Positions 25,635 through 34,766 of a stretch of DNA of 64,000 bases are shown here, piece by piece. A program made the translations under genes and the position numbers. The notes beneath the pieces are model-generated. The model was given only the letters and a program-made list of their open reading frames with translations. It was not told where the DNA came from and did no database searches. This stretch comes from JAWVFM01 sp963823245 (GTDB taxonomy: Bacteria > Actinomycetota > Thermoleophilia > Solirubrobacterales > 70-9), in contig CAWGKQ010000003.1 in NCBI GenBank assembly GCA_963823245.1, positions 186,001-250,000 on the forward strand. Reading direction: 5' to 3'. How positions within the stretch are numbered: position 1 is the stretch's first letter; every line of letters starts with the position of its first letter.

Positions 25635-27101
25635 GTGGTACGGCGGGTCACGCTGACGGTTGCGCTTGGCGCGGCGCTCGCCTGCTCGGCCGGCCCGGCA
25701 TCGGCGGACGCGGCGAAGCGGCTGCCGGTGTCTCACGTCGGGCGCTGGATCACCGACGCCGACGGCCGCGTCGTGATCGTGCACGGCCTCAACATGGTCT
25801 ACAAGCTCCCGCCCTACTACCCGTCGAAGGCCGGGTTCGGCGCTGACGACGCGGCGTTCCTCGCTCGCAACGGGTTCAACGCGATCCGGCTCGGCGTCAT
25901 CTACAAGGCGGTCGAGCCGAAGCCGCAATCGGAAGGCAAGCCGTCATACGACGACGCCTACCTCGCCAAGATCGCGCGGACCCAGAAGGTTCTCGCCCGC
26001 CACGGGATCTACAGCCTGATCGACTTCCATCAGGACCTGTTCAACGAGAAGTTCCAGGGCGAGGGCTGGCCGGACTGGCAGGTGCAGGACGACGGGCTCG
26101 CCAACCCCCGCAACGGGTTCCCGAACAACTACCTGACGAACCCGGCACTCAACGCGGCGTTCGATCACTTCTGGGCCAACGACACGGTCGGCGGCGTGAA
26201 GCTGCTCGACGAGTACGCGGCGGCGTGGACACACGTCGCCCGCGTCTTCAAGCCCCAGCCCTCAGTCCTCGGCTACGACATCCTCAATGAGCCATGGCCC
26301 GGGAGCGTCTGGCCGACGTGCGCGACCACGGCAGGGTGCCCAGCGTTCGACACCGGGGCGCTTGCCACGATGACCCGCAAGAGCACGAGCGCGATCCGCA
26401 AGGTGGACCGTCGCCACATCGTCTGGCAGGAGCCGCACGTCATCTTCAACTTCGGCTCCCCAAGCCACCTGCCAGCGATCGGCTCCAATACGGGCTTCAG
26501 CTTCCACGACTACTGCCTCACGGCCGGCGCTCCCGACTGCCCGGCCATGGAGGCCCTGCCGTTCCAGAACGCCGATCGGATGGCGAAGACGACCGGCCGG
26601 GCCCTCCTCTTGAGCGAGTTCGGCGCCACCGACGACCTCGCAACCCTGAATCGGATCACGGGCCTCGCGGACGAGCACATGGTCTCGTGGACCGAGTGGG
26701 CCTACTGCGGCTGTGGGGACCCGACGACCAGCGGTCCGGGCGACCTCCAGGCGATCGTGCACGACCCGAAGAAGCCGCCGACGGGCTCGAACGTCTTCCG
26801 CGACAAGCTCGGAGCGCTCGAGCGGCCCTACCCGCAAGCCGTCGCCGGGACGCCGACGAGCTACTCGTTCGACCCGAGCACCGGCGACTTCCAGCTCAGC
26901 TACTCGACCAGGGACCCGGCGGGCAAGCGCCTGTCGCGTTCACTCCCGACCGTCGTCTTCGTGCCGCGAATCCACTACCCGAACGGCTACCGGGTAAAGG
27001 TGAAGGGCGCGACCGTCACCTCGAGAGCGGGCGCACAGCTCATGAAGCTGAGGCGCGGCCGGCGGGCGCCCGCCGTGACCTTGCAGGTCACACCGAAGTA
27101 A
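25635..27101 (+). CDS. Secreted glycoside hydrolase family 5, endoglycoceramidase-like
   Basis: The 488-residue product starts at GTG 25635 with a signal peptide (RRVTLTVALGAALACSAGPASA). The (beta/alpha)8 domain shows LIDFHQDLFNEKFQGEGWPDW at about 128-148, the acid/base Glu219 in GYDILNEPWPG, SFHDYC near 289 and the nucleophile Glu328 in LLLSEFGAT. The HQD..NEKF and DILNEPWPG forms and the C-terminal beta-sandwich (YPQAVAGTPTSYSFDPSTGDFQLSYS) fit endoglycosylceramidases better than cellulases. The likely substrate is a glycolipid or steryl glycoside. The downstream secreted hydrolase is 31 bases away and may be cotranscribed. Confidence 0.85.
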   Translation: MVRRVTLTVALGAALACSAGPASADAAKRLPVSHVGRWITDADGRVVIVHGLNMVYKLPPYYPSKAGFGADDAAFLARNGFNAIRLGVIYKAVEPKPQSEGKPSYDDAYLAKIARTQKVLARHGIYSLIDFHQDLFNEKFQGEGWPDWQVQDDGLANPRNGFPNNYLTNPALNAAFDHFWANDTVGGVKLLDEYAAAWTHVARVFKPQPSVLGYDILNEPWPGSVWPTCATTAGCPAFDTGALATMTRKSTSAIRKVDRRHIVWQEPHVIFNFGSPSHLPAIGSNTGFSFHDYCLTAGAPDCPAMEALPFQNADRMAKTTGRALLLSEFGATDDLATLNRITGLADEHMVSWTEWAYCGCGDPTTSGPGDLQAIVHDPKKPPTGSNVFRDKLGALERPYPQAVAGTPTSYSFDPSTGDFQLSYSTRDPAGKRLSRSLPTVVFVPRIHYPNGYRVKVKGATVTSRAGAQLMKLRRGRRAPAVTLQVTPK

Positions 27102-27132
27102 TCGCCTGAATGCGGCAACCTCTGCCGAAGCC

Positions 27133-28164
27133 ATGCGGCTCGTACGGATGACACTGGCGGCGTCCGCGCTGATGGCCGGACTCGGCGCCGCGACGGCCTC
27201 GGCCGTCGTCACCCAACCTCCCCAGCCGAAGTCGGGACCGGGCGGCTACGCGCACTCAAACGCCGGCTTCCGCGTCAGCTCCGGGGGCGCAGGGTTCAAC
27301 GCCTGGTACGTCTTCGAGCCGACGAAGCCCCGCCCGGAGAAGGCGCCGCTGGCGATCATCACCCACGGCTACTACGAGTTCGCCGGTTACCAGTCGATGC
27401 GCGGGCTCATCGAGCACACCGTGCGCCGTGGCGACGTCGTGATCTACACGCGATGGCAGACCAACGTCGCCAACCCCTGCCCGGGCCCGTTCGACATCGA
27501 GCCGTGCATGCGGTCCGAGGTCGCAGGCATAAAGGGTGCCCTGGCCTACCTGCTCGCCGACAGGAGCCGGCGTGTACAGCCAGAGCTCGGCAAGACGAGC
27601 TACTTCGGGTTCTCGTTCGGCGGGATCATCACGGCGAACCTCGCAAACCGCTGGAGGTCGCTCCACGTGCCGAAGCCGAGAGCGGTCTTCCTCGACGACC
27701 CCGAGGACAGCGGCCTGGCGGGCGAGGGCGAGCCCGCGCTCGACGACTCCCTCGCGGGCATCCCATCGTCGACGCTCTTCCAATGCCACTCCGGTGCCGA
27801 CGGAGCGGCGGCCGACAATCAGGACTTCTCGACCAGCAGCTGCAACGCCGTCTTCCCGAAGCTGACGAGCACCCCGAAGCGCAACAAGGACCTCGTCCTC
27901 ACACACACGGACAGCCATGGCAGCCCGGCCCTCTCCTCCGACCACGGCGTCTGCGCGGGGCCCGGACCCATCTTCGCGGTCGACGCCTACGACTGGAACT
28001 TCTGCTGGAAGGTCTGGGACGCGCTGCAGGAATGCGCCTACGCCGGCAAATGGTGCGAGTACGCGCTCGGCAACACGCCTGAGCACCGCAACCTCGGCAA
28101 GTGGAGCGACGGCGTACCGGTGACCCCGCTGAAGATCCAGGACTCGGCGCCGATCCTGCCCTGA
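27133..28164 (+). CDS. Secreted alpha/beta hydrolase (lipase/esterase-like)
   Basis: The 343-residue product has a signal peptide (RMTLAASALMAGLGAATASA) and an alpha/beta-hydrolase core: LAIITHGYYEFAGYQ with the oxyanion-hole HG at about 78-79, the nucleophile elbow GFSFGG (Ser161), and a late HTDSHGSPALSSDHG that supplies a candidate catalytic His. Seven or more Cys suggest disulfides outside the cell. Follows the GH5 gene closely, so both may act on the same extracellular lipid or glycolipid. Confidence 0.82.
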   Translation: MRLVRMTLAASALMAGLGAATASAVVTQPPQPKSGPGGYAHSNAGFRVSSGGAGFNAWYVFEPTKPRPEKAPLAIITHGYYEFAGYQSMRGLIEHTVRRGDVVIYTRWQTNVANPCPGPFDIEPCMRSEVAGIKGALAYLLADRSRRVQPELGKTSYFGFSFGGIITANLANRWRSLHVPKPRAVFLDDPEDSGLAGEGEPALDDSLAGIPSSTLFQCHSGADGAAADNQDFSTSSCNAVFPKLTSTPKRNKDLVLTHTDSHGSPALSSDHGVCAGPGPIFAVDAYDWNFCWKVWDALQECAYAGKWCEYALGNTPEHRNLGKWSDGVPVTPLKIQDSAPILP

Positions 28165-28188
28165 TCCCAGCCCGGTAAGCGTGGAGTC

Positions 28189-28838
28189 TTAGTTCACGAC
28201 CCGGTACCGGAGGTGCGTCACGGCCGGCGACTCGATCACCCGCGTCTGCTCGAGCCTCGGCGTGTCACCCCCGGGGCCGTCGAACAGCCGCGTGCCGCCG
28301 CCGAGCAGCACCGGCGCCACATCGAGCTGGATCTCGTCGAGCAGGCCGGCGCGCAGGTACTGCTGGATGGCCTCGGCGCCGCCGGCGATCGCCACGTCCT
28401 TCTCGCCGGCAGCCTCGCGCGCCGCCGCCAGCGCCGACTCGATCCCGTCGGTGACGAATTGGAACGTCGTCCCGCCCTGCTTCTCGAGCGGCTCGCGCTC
28501 GTGATGCGTAAGGACGAACACAGGATGGTGGAAGGGCGGGTCGTCGCCCCACCACGCATCGGCGTTCGGGTCGTCCCCCCACGGGCCCTCCCCGCCGCTG
28601 AACATCTTCCGCCCCATCACTGTTGCCCCGGTTCTGGTGATGCCTTCTTGCGACGATGTCCGAGTCGGCGCTGCTCCTCGCCACCCGACTCGCCGTGCGC
28701 CTCGCGCCACGCCTGAGCGGCGAACGCCCACTCGTGGAGCTGCTCGCCGCCCACGCCGAGCGGGTCGTCGAGCGAGGGGTTCGGTCCCGCGACGAAACCG
28801 TCGAGCGAGACCGAGATGTCGGCGAAGACCGCGCCCAT
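28189..28838 (-). CDS. Dihydrofolate-reductase-fold (RibD C-terminal-like) protein, two frame breaks
   Basis: From ATG 28838, MGAVFADISVSLDGFVAGPNPSLDDPLGVGGEQLHEWAF is the standard N-terminus. After frame changes near 28670 and 28640 comes ITRTGATVMGRKMFSGGEGPWGDDPN, FVLTHHEREPLEKQGGTTFQFVTDGIESALAAAREAAGEKDVAIAGGAEAIQQYL and LDVAPVLLGGGTRLFDG. About 215 residues in all. This family reduces unknown substrates with NADPH. It starts two bases after the SigG-type sigma gene, as is common in actinobacteria. Confidence 0.78.
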
Positions 28839-28840
28839 GC

Positions 28841-29962
28841 TCAGGCTTCCTCGAGGCTCGGCGGCAGCCCGAAGCGCTCGAAGAACGCTTCGTGGCGGCG
28901 GTCGTCGGCCGGCTGCTCGGGCCAGCGCTCGTAGGCCGTGCGCTCGGTCGGTGCGATCGAGCGTGTGACGAACGCCGTGACATCGCTGATCTTCTCGCCG
29001 CGCAGGGTCAACACGTTGAGCGCGAACGGGAGGTACTCGCCCGCGTCGTCGTCCCAGCTGTAGAAGCCGAGGGCCGGCTGGCCGTTCGCGGTCGTCTCGA
29101 TGTAGCGCCAGCGCCAGTTCCCGGAGAGGGGCCAGCCCGCGAGGAAGGTCCGCAGTCCCTCGTGGCCCGAGAACCAGCTCGCGAGCGGCGGCATCGCGAA
29201 CGCGACGTCCTCGGTGAGCCGCGCAACGACCGCGTCGACGTCGCCCCGCTGCCAGGCGTCCACGTAGCCGTCGACGACCTCGCGGAGCCCGTCGTCGCCG
29301 AGCGACCGGGCCGTCTCCTGCTGGCTCTGGTCGGGCAGCTTCTCGTCGACGGCCTTGCGCGCGCGCTGGAGCGCGCTGTTCACCGCCGGAACGGTGGTGT
29401 CGAGCGTCTCCGCGACCTCCTTCGCCGAGAAGCCGAGCACCTCGCGAAGGATGAGCGCCGCACGCTGCTGCGCCGGCAGGAACTGGAGCGCCGCGATGAA
29501 CGCCAGCTCCACCGCCTCGCGCTGCTCGTAGGTCGCCTCGGGCGCCGCGTAGCCGTCCTCGACGCCGAGGATCTCATCGGGATACGGCTCCACCCACACC
29601 GACTCCACGAGCGGCTCCCCGGGCCCGTCGTGAGGATCGGTCGCCGGCCCGTAGTCGATCGGCAGCACGCGCTTGGGCCGCTTGCCGATCGTGTCGAGGC
29701 AGGTGTTCGTCGCGATCCGGTAGAGCCACGCGCGAAGCGCCGTGCGGTCCTCCACCCGCGCGAGGCCCTTCCAGGCACGAAGGAGCGCCTCCTGCAGCGC
29801 GTCCTCGGCGTCGTGGAGCGAGCCGAGCATGCGGTAGCAGTGGGCGTGGAGCTCGCCGCGGCGAGGCTCGACGAGCTGCGCGAACGCAGCCTCGTCGCCC
29901 CCGCGAGCGCGCTCGAAGAGCGCGGGCTCGGGCGCGGTCGTTCCGGTGGACGCGGACGTCAT
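28841..29962 (-). CDS. ECF sigma factor with C-terminal SnoaL-like domain (SigG/SigJ type)
   Basis: Start is ATG 29962, 373 residues. Sigma region 2: FAQLVEPRRGELHAHCYRMLGSLHDAEDALQEALLRAWKGL and RAWLYRIATNTCLDTIGKRPKRVLP. Region 4: LPAQQRAALILREVLGFSAKEVAETLDTTVPAVNSALQRARKAV. This is followed by a C-terminal NTF2/SnoaL domain: VVDGYVDAWQRGDVDAVVARLTEDVAFAMPPLASWFSGHEGLRTFL. In such sigma factors the fused domain replaces a separate anti-sigma as regulator. The adjacent DHFR-like gene is a likely cotranscribed target. Confidence 0.93.
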   Translation of the reverse strand: MTSASTGTTAPEPALFERARGGDEAAFAQLVEPRRGELHAHCYRMLGSLHDAEDALQEALLRAWKGLARVEDRTALRAWLYRIATNTCLDTIGKRPKRVLPIDYGPATDPHDGPGEPLVESVWVEPYPDEILGVEDGYAAPEATYEQREAVELAFIAALQFLPAQQRAALILREVLGFSAKEVAETLDTTVPAVNSALQRARKAVDEKLPDQSQQETARSLGDDGLREVVDGYVDAWQRGDVDAVVARLTEDVAFAMPPLASWFSGHEGLRTFLAGWPLSGNWRWRYIETTANGQPALGFYSWDDDAGEYLPFALNVLTLRGEKISDVTAFVTRSIAPTERTAYERWPEQPADDRRHEAFFERFGLPPSLEEA

Positions 29963-30045
29963 CTCCACCAGGTTAGACCGACGCCCCGCCCCGGACTCAT
30001 CGATGCCCGATGAGTTTTCGCGACCGCGGCGGTCAAAGGAGATAG

Positions 30046-30414
30046 ATGCAGACGCCTCCCCCCGCGAGCCCGGTGGTGCACCTCGAGCTCCACACCAGCG
30101 ACCTCTCACGAGCCTGCGGCTTCTACGCGCGCCTCTTCGGGTGGCGGGCCGAGCGGCTGGAGCTCGAATCCGGCGCCTACGAGACTCTCGGGCTCGGTGA
30201 GCGCCTCGATGGCGGCGTCGTGGAATGCGCGACGAGGAGCGCACTCTGGCTCCCCTACGTCGAGGTCGACAACGCGCACCGGGTCACGGATCGCGCGCGC
30301 AGCATGGGCGCGGACGTGCTCCTGGAACCACGCGAGGGCCCGGCGGGCTGGCGCAGCGTCATCGCGTCAGCAGCCGGGGGTGAGATCGCCCTCTGGCAGC
30401 CAAAGGAGCGGTAG
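30046..30414 (+). CDS. VOC/glyoxalase-like protein
   Basis: The 122-residue product starts at ATG 30046 behind AAAGGAG. It has the vicinal-oxygen-chelate pattern VVHLELHTSDLSRACGFYARLFGWRAERLELESGAYETLGLG at the N-terminus and a second half with WLPYVEVDNAHRVTDRARSMGADVLLEPREGPAGW, ending GGEIALWQPK. Possible metal ligands are His13 and a late Glu. Divergent from the SigG-type gene. Substrate unknown. Confidence 0.85.
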   Translation: MQTPPPASPVVHLELHTSDLSRACGFYARLFGWRAERLELESGAYETLGLGERLDGGVVECATRSALWLPYVEVDNAHRVTDRARSMGADVLLEPREGPAGWRSVIASAAGGEIALWQPKER

Positions 30415-30428
30415 CTACGATCGATTTG

Positions 30429-30980
30429 ATGCCCGATCGCCTCCACTTCACCGAGTCCGACGAGGCGAACGAGCTGATCGCCACCGATCCGATGGCCCTG
30501 CTGATCGGCTTCGCCCTTGACCAGCAGGTGAGCGTGCAGAAGGCGTTCTCCGGGCCGCTCGCGATCAAGGAGCGCTTCGGCTCGCTCGACGCCAATGCGC
30601 TCGCCGTCGCCGACCTCGAGCCGATCTTCCGGGAGAAGCCGGCGATCCACAGGTTTCCGGGCGCGATGGCCGAGCGCGTGAGGGCACTCGCTGAGACCAT
30701 CCGCGACCGCTTCGGCGGCGACGCGGAGCGTGTGTGGACCGACGCCTCAAGCGCCGGGGAGCTCGAGGGGAACATCCGCTCGCTCCCCGGCTTCGGCGAC
30801 ATGAAGGTCAAGGCGCTCGGCGCCGTGCTCGCCAAGCGCTTCGGCGTCAAGGCTGCGGCAGGGCTCGTGCCGCCCCACCCCACCCTCGGCGACGTCGATT
30901 CGCCGCAGGCTCTCGTGGACTACCAGGAGGCGAAGCGCGTCCACAAGGCGGAGTGGTCGAAGGCGAAGGCCGGCGCCTGA
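30429..30980 (+). CDS. HhH-GPD-type base-excision repair protein
   Basis: Start is ATG 30429 (a TTG lies just upstream). The 183-residue product begins MPDRLHFTESDEANELIATDPMALLIGFALDQQVSVQKAFSGP, and carries a helix-hairpin-helix LPGFGDMKVKALGAVLAKRFG near 121-141. This small actinobacterial group is related to HhH-GPD DNA glycosylases. The catalytic Asp/Lys context is not clear, so glycosylase activity is inferred from family. Confidence 0.85.
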   Translation: MPDRLHFTESDEANELIATDPMALLIGFALDQQVSVQKAFSGPLAIKERFGSLDANALAVADLEPIFREKPAIHRFPGAMAERVRALAETIRDRFGGDAERVWTDASSAGELEGNIRSLPGFGDMKVKALGAVLAKRFGVKAAAGLVPPHPTLGDVDSPQALVDYQEAKRVHKAEWSKAKAGA

Positions 30981-31063
30981 CGACGGACCGATGAGTTCTC
31001 GATCCGCCGCCCGTCTTACTGGGTGACGGCTCGAATACGCAAAGCAAAGGCAGGAGGAGAAAC

Positions 31064-32545
31064 GTGACACCCGATACGACGAACGATCGCCGCCGCTGGC
31101 TCGCCCTCTACGTGCTCTGCACGGGCATGCTCATGATCGTCCTCGACGCGACGGTCGTGAACGTCGCCCTGCCGACCATCCAGCACGATCTCGGCTTCTC
31201 CCAGTCGAACCTGGCCTGGGTGGTCAACGCCTACCTGATCGCCTTCGGCGGCCTGCTCCTCCTCGCCGGACGGCTCGGCGACCTGATCGGGCAGCGCCGC
31301 GTGTTCCTGATCGGGCTCGGGATCTTCACGACGGCCTCGCTCGTCTGCGCAACGGCCGAGAGCCAGGCCCTTCTCATCGGCGCCCGCTTCATCCAGGGCA
31401 TCGGCGGCGCGCTCACGTCGGCCGTGATCCTCGGGATGATCGTGACGATGTTCCCGGAGCGCCGGGAGCAGGCGAAGGCGATCGGCGTCTTCAGCTTCGT
31501 CGCCTCGGCGGGCGGCTCGATCGGCCTCATCGCCGGCGGCGTGATCACGCAGACCATCAACTGGCACTGGATCTTCTTCATCAACCTGCCGATCGGGCTC
31601 ATCACCGCGTTCCTCGCAACGCGGCTCGTTCCCGCGCGCGACGGTCTCGGCCTGCGGGCCGGCGCCGACATCTTCGGCGCGGCGCTCCTGACCGGCGGGC
31701 TGATGCTCGGCGTCTACAACATCCTCCAGGTCCCCACGGAGGGCTGGGGCTCGAGTCAGACGCTCGTGCTCGGCGCCGCGTCGCTTCTGCTCGTCGCCGC
31801 GTTCGTCGTCCGCCAGGCGAGGATCAAGAACCCGCTCATGCCGCTGCGGCTCTTCCGCTCGCGGAACGTCGCCGGCGCCAACGTCGTCCAGTCCCTCGTG
31901 GTCGCCGGGATGTTCGGGATGTTCTTCCTCGGCGCCCTGTACATGCAGAAGATCCTCGGCTACGACGCCCTCCAGGTGGGGCTCGCGTTCCTGCCGGCGA
32001 CGATCGTGATGGGGACGATGTCGATCGGCCTCTCCGAGCGCCTCATCATGCGCTTCGGCCCGCGCCGGACGCTTCTGCCGGGCGTGGCGCTGATCGGCGT
32101 CGGCCTGCTCTGGTTCGCGCGAACCCCGGTGCACGGCACCTACGTCACCGACCTGATGCCCGCGATGATCCTCATCGGCTTCGGCGTTGGCACGGCGTTC
32201 CCGTCGCTGATGACCCTCGCGATGTCGGGCGCGACGCCAAGCGACTCCGGGCTCGCCTCCGGGCTCGTGAACACGAGCCTGCAGGTCGGCGGGGCAATCG
32301 GGCTCGCCGTGCTCGCCACGCTCGCGAGCGAGCGGACGAGCAGCCAGCTCGCGTCGGGCGCCTCGCAGGACGCCGCGCTCAACTCGGGCTACCACCTCGC
32401 ATACTTGATCGGCGCAGCGCTCGTCGCGGTCGCGCTGACGGTGGCGATCACGGTCCTCCGCTCGCCGCAACCGTCCGAGCATCCCCAACAGGCCGAGGGT
32501 CACGAGGGCGCGCAGCGCGAGGCCGCCTACTCGGAGGCCGCGTAG
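31064..32545 (+). CDS. DHA2-family (EmrB/QacA-like) MFS exporter, 14 spans
   Basis: The 493-residue product has the DHA2 motif C/A features: LDATVVNVALPTIQHDLGFS in span 1, AGRLGDLIGQRRVF (motif A) at about 67-80, ARFIQGIGGALTSAVILGMIVTMFP, and the motif C-like SAGGSIGLIAGGVI. About 14 hydrophobic segments can be counted. The C-terminus is hydrophilic and Glu/His-rich. Likely a proton-driven efflux pump for drugs or metabolites. Shine-Dalgarno AGGAGG precedes the GTG 31064 start. Confidence 0.93.
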   Translation: MTPDTTNDRRRWLALYVLCTGMLMIVLDATVVNVALPTIQHDLGFSQSNLAWVVNAYLIAFGGLLLLAGRLGDLIGQRRVFLIGLGIFTTASLVCATAESQALLIGARFIQGIGGALTSAVILGMIVTMFPERREQAKAIGVFSFVASAGGSIGLIAGGVITQTINWHWIFFINLPIGLITAFLATRLVPARDGLGLRAGADIFGAALLTGGLMLGVYNILQVPTEGWGSSQTLVLGAASLLLVAAFVVRQARIKNPLMPLRLFRSRNVAGANVVQSLVVAGMFGMFFLGALYMQKILGYDALQVGLAFLPATIVMGTMSIGLSERLIMRFGPRRTLLPGVALIGVGLLWFARTPVHGTYVTDLMPAMILIGFGVGTAFPSLMTLAMSGATPSDSGLASGLVNTSLQVGGAIGLAVLATLASERTSSQLASGASQDAALNSGYHLAYLIGAALVAVALTVAITVLRSPQPSEHPQQAEGHEGAQREAAYSEAA

Positions 32546-32595
32546 AAGCGCTGAAACCCGCCGTCGCGGCGGCCGGGCTCGGCTACGGTTAGCCG

Positions 32596-33312
32596 ATGAA
32601 GCGCGACGCCGCGCTGGAGTCGGTCTTCGGGCCGGTGCGGCCGCCGACGACGTTCGAGGAGACCGTCGAGCGCCTCGGGACCGCGATCCGCCTCGGGCTT
32701 CTGCCGGCTGGTACCCAGCTTCCACCCGAGCGGACGCTCGCCGAGCAGCTCAAGATCTCCCGCTCGACGCTCCGGCAGGCGCTGACGACCCTCGTCCAAA
32801 GCGGGCACCTCGTTTCGCTACGCGGACGGAGCGGCGGCACGTTCGTCACTGCCGAGCCGCCCCTCGCCGAGCGTGGTGGCGCGACCCTCGGCGACGCGGC
32901 GTGGGCCGCGCTCGACTACCGAGTCGCGATCGAGCTCGGCTCCGTCGCGCTCGCGATCGAACGCGCCAGCCCCCGCGACCTGGATGAGCTCGACGGGCTC
33001 GTGGATCGCATGGCCGAGGCGAGCGGGTTCGAGCGCTACCGTCGGGCCGACATGCGGTTCCACATCGGAATTGCGGAGGCCGCCCGATCCCCCAGACTCG
33101 TTGCCGCGATGACAGAAGTGCAGGGGCAGATGAGCGACCTCATCGCCCTCATCGCTCACCCCGAGCAGGTCCTCACGCGCTCGAACGACCAGCACCGAAG
33201 GCTCGTGGCGCTGCTGCGGCGCGGTGACCGCGCGCGCGCCGCGCGGCTGATGCGCCAGCACATCGAGGGGACCGAGCATATCCTCGCCGGGCTGCTTCCG
33301 CGCGCGGAGTGA
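32596..33312 (+). CDS. GntR-family regulator with FCD domain
   Basis: The 238-residue product has a winged-helix N-terminal domain, about 20-80 (TFEETVERLGTAIRLGLLPAGTQLPPERTLAEQLKISRSTLRQALTTLVQSGHL). The FCD ligand-binding domain follows: VAIELGSVALAIERASPRDLDELDGLVDRM, RRADMRFHIGIAEAARSPRL and a late HRRLVALLRRGDRARAARLMRQHIEGTEH. The D..FH and two later His fit the metal-binding subtype that senses carboxylates. The neighbouring glycerol kinase-like/FAD oxidoreductase pair and the amine catabolic operon are candidate targets. Confidence 0.93.
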   Translation: MKRDAALESVFGPVRPPTTFEETVERLGTAIRLGLLPAGTQLPPERTLAEQLKISRSTLRQALTTLVQSGHLVSLRGRSGGTFVTAEPPLAERGGATLGDAAWAALDYRVAIELGSVALAIERASPRDLDELDGLVDRMAEASGFERYRRADMRFHIGIAEAARSPRLVAAMTEVQGQMSDLIALIAHPEQVLTRSNDQHRRLVALLRRGDRARAARLMRQHIEGTEHILAGLLPRAE

Positions 33313-33319
33313 GCGCCGA

Positions 33320-34766
33320 TCAGAGCTCGGCGGCCCGCTCGACGAACGTGCGCCATGCCTCGTGCTCGCGCCGCCGCCACTCGTCGTCGCGTGCGGGCTC
33401 GGTCCGCTCGCCGGCCGGCACCCGCTCCGCGATCTCCTCGGTCGACTCCCAAAGCCCGGCTCCCACAGCGGCCAGCGCTGCCGCGCCGGCGGCCGTCGCA
33501 TCGACGGCGCCCGGCTGCACGGCGACGCCGGCGGCGTCCGCCTGGAGCTGCAAGAGCGTCGCGTCGCGGGTGAGGCCGCCGTCCACCCGCAGCACTTCAA
33601 CCGGCGCCGTCTCGCGGACGGCCGCCAGCACGTCTGCGACCCGCCAGGCGATCGCCTCGAGCGCGGCCCGCGCCAAATGCGCCGGTCGCGAGCCCGACGT
33701 CAGGCCGGCGATGACACGCCCGTGCCTCCGACTTCCACCACGGCGCCCCGACTCCGGCGAGGGCAGGAAGCACCCGCACCCCGCCCGCGTCCGCGACCTC
33801 GGCGGCCATCGCCGCGAGCTCCGGCGGGGCGCTCGCGAGACCCATTTCTCGCGACAGCCACTCGAGCAGCGCGCCGGCCGTGAACACACCGCCGTCGATC
33901 GCCCACTCCACTCGGCCATCGACGCGCCACGCGACAGTCGGCAGCAACCCGCCTCCCGGGTGGGGGCGCTCGTCCCCGGCGTGAGCAAGGACGAACACGC
34001 CAGTCCCGTAGGTGGCCTTCACGAGGCCCGGCTTCACGCATCCCGCGCCGGCGAGCGCCGCCTGCTGATCGACGCATCGAGCCCGCAGCGGCAACTCCAC
34101 CGGCCAGTCCGGGTGCTTCAGCGTGCCCAGCTCGCCCGCGGTGTCCTCAATCCGAGGGAGCGCCGGCGCCGGGACGCCGAAGATCTCGAGCAGCGCCGGG
34201 TCCCAATCCGGCGCTCCCAGCTGGGTGCGCGACGCCGTCGAGGGGTCGGTGGCAAAGCCCGCGCCAAGCCGGTCGCAGAGGAACGAGTCGACCGTGCCGA
34301 GCCGGGCGGTTCCCGCCTCGACCGCGCTCGCGACCCCGTTGTCGTGCTCGAGGAGCCATGCCAGCTTCCCGGCGGAGAAGTAGGGGTCGAGCGGCATGCC
34401 GCTGCGCTGGCGAATCTCCTCCGCGCGATTCTGAGCCTCCAGCCGATCCAGCACCTGCTGCGAGCGCTTGTCCTGCCACGTCACGATCGGCGTCAAGGGC
34501 GTGCCCGTCTCCGCATCCCAGGCGAGCACCGACTCGCCCTGATGGTCGAGCCCGCAGGCGGTCACCTGGGCGCCGCCGGCGAGCAGTTCGCCGACCGCCG
34601 CCACCACGGCGGCCAGCACCTCCTCCGGGTCCTGCTCGACCCATCCCGGCTGCGGATGGGAAAGGGCCTTCTCGCGACGCGCCTCCGCCCGCGGGCGCAG
34701 CTCGCCGTCGTAGAGCACCGCCTTCACGGCCGAGGTGCCCTCGTCGATGCCCAGCAGCGTGCTCAT
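33320..34766 (-). CDS. FGGY-family carbohydrate kinase, glycerol kinase-like (one frame break)
   Basis: From ATG 34766 the N-terminal part reads MSTLLGIDEGTSAVKAVLYD (phosphate-1 loop), HPQPGWVEQDPEEVL, LDHQGESVLAWDAETGTPLTPIVTWQDKRS and VKATYGTGVFVLAHAG. After a frame change near 33725 it continues VIAGLTSGSRPAHLARAALEAIAWRVADVL and LRVDGGLTRDATLLQLQADAAGV to 33320. About 480 residues. GWVEQDP, WQDKR and YGTG are glycerol-kinase features, but the N-terminus GIDEGTSAVKA is variant, so another polyol is possible. Start overlaps the FAD gene stop (ATGA). Confidence 0.82.

Noticed and set aside
31016..32725. Very long open frame antisense to the MFS exporter
   Set aside because: Composition is typical of antisense GC-rich shadows; the plus-strand exporter is intact.
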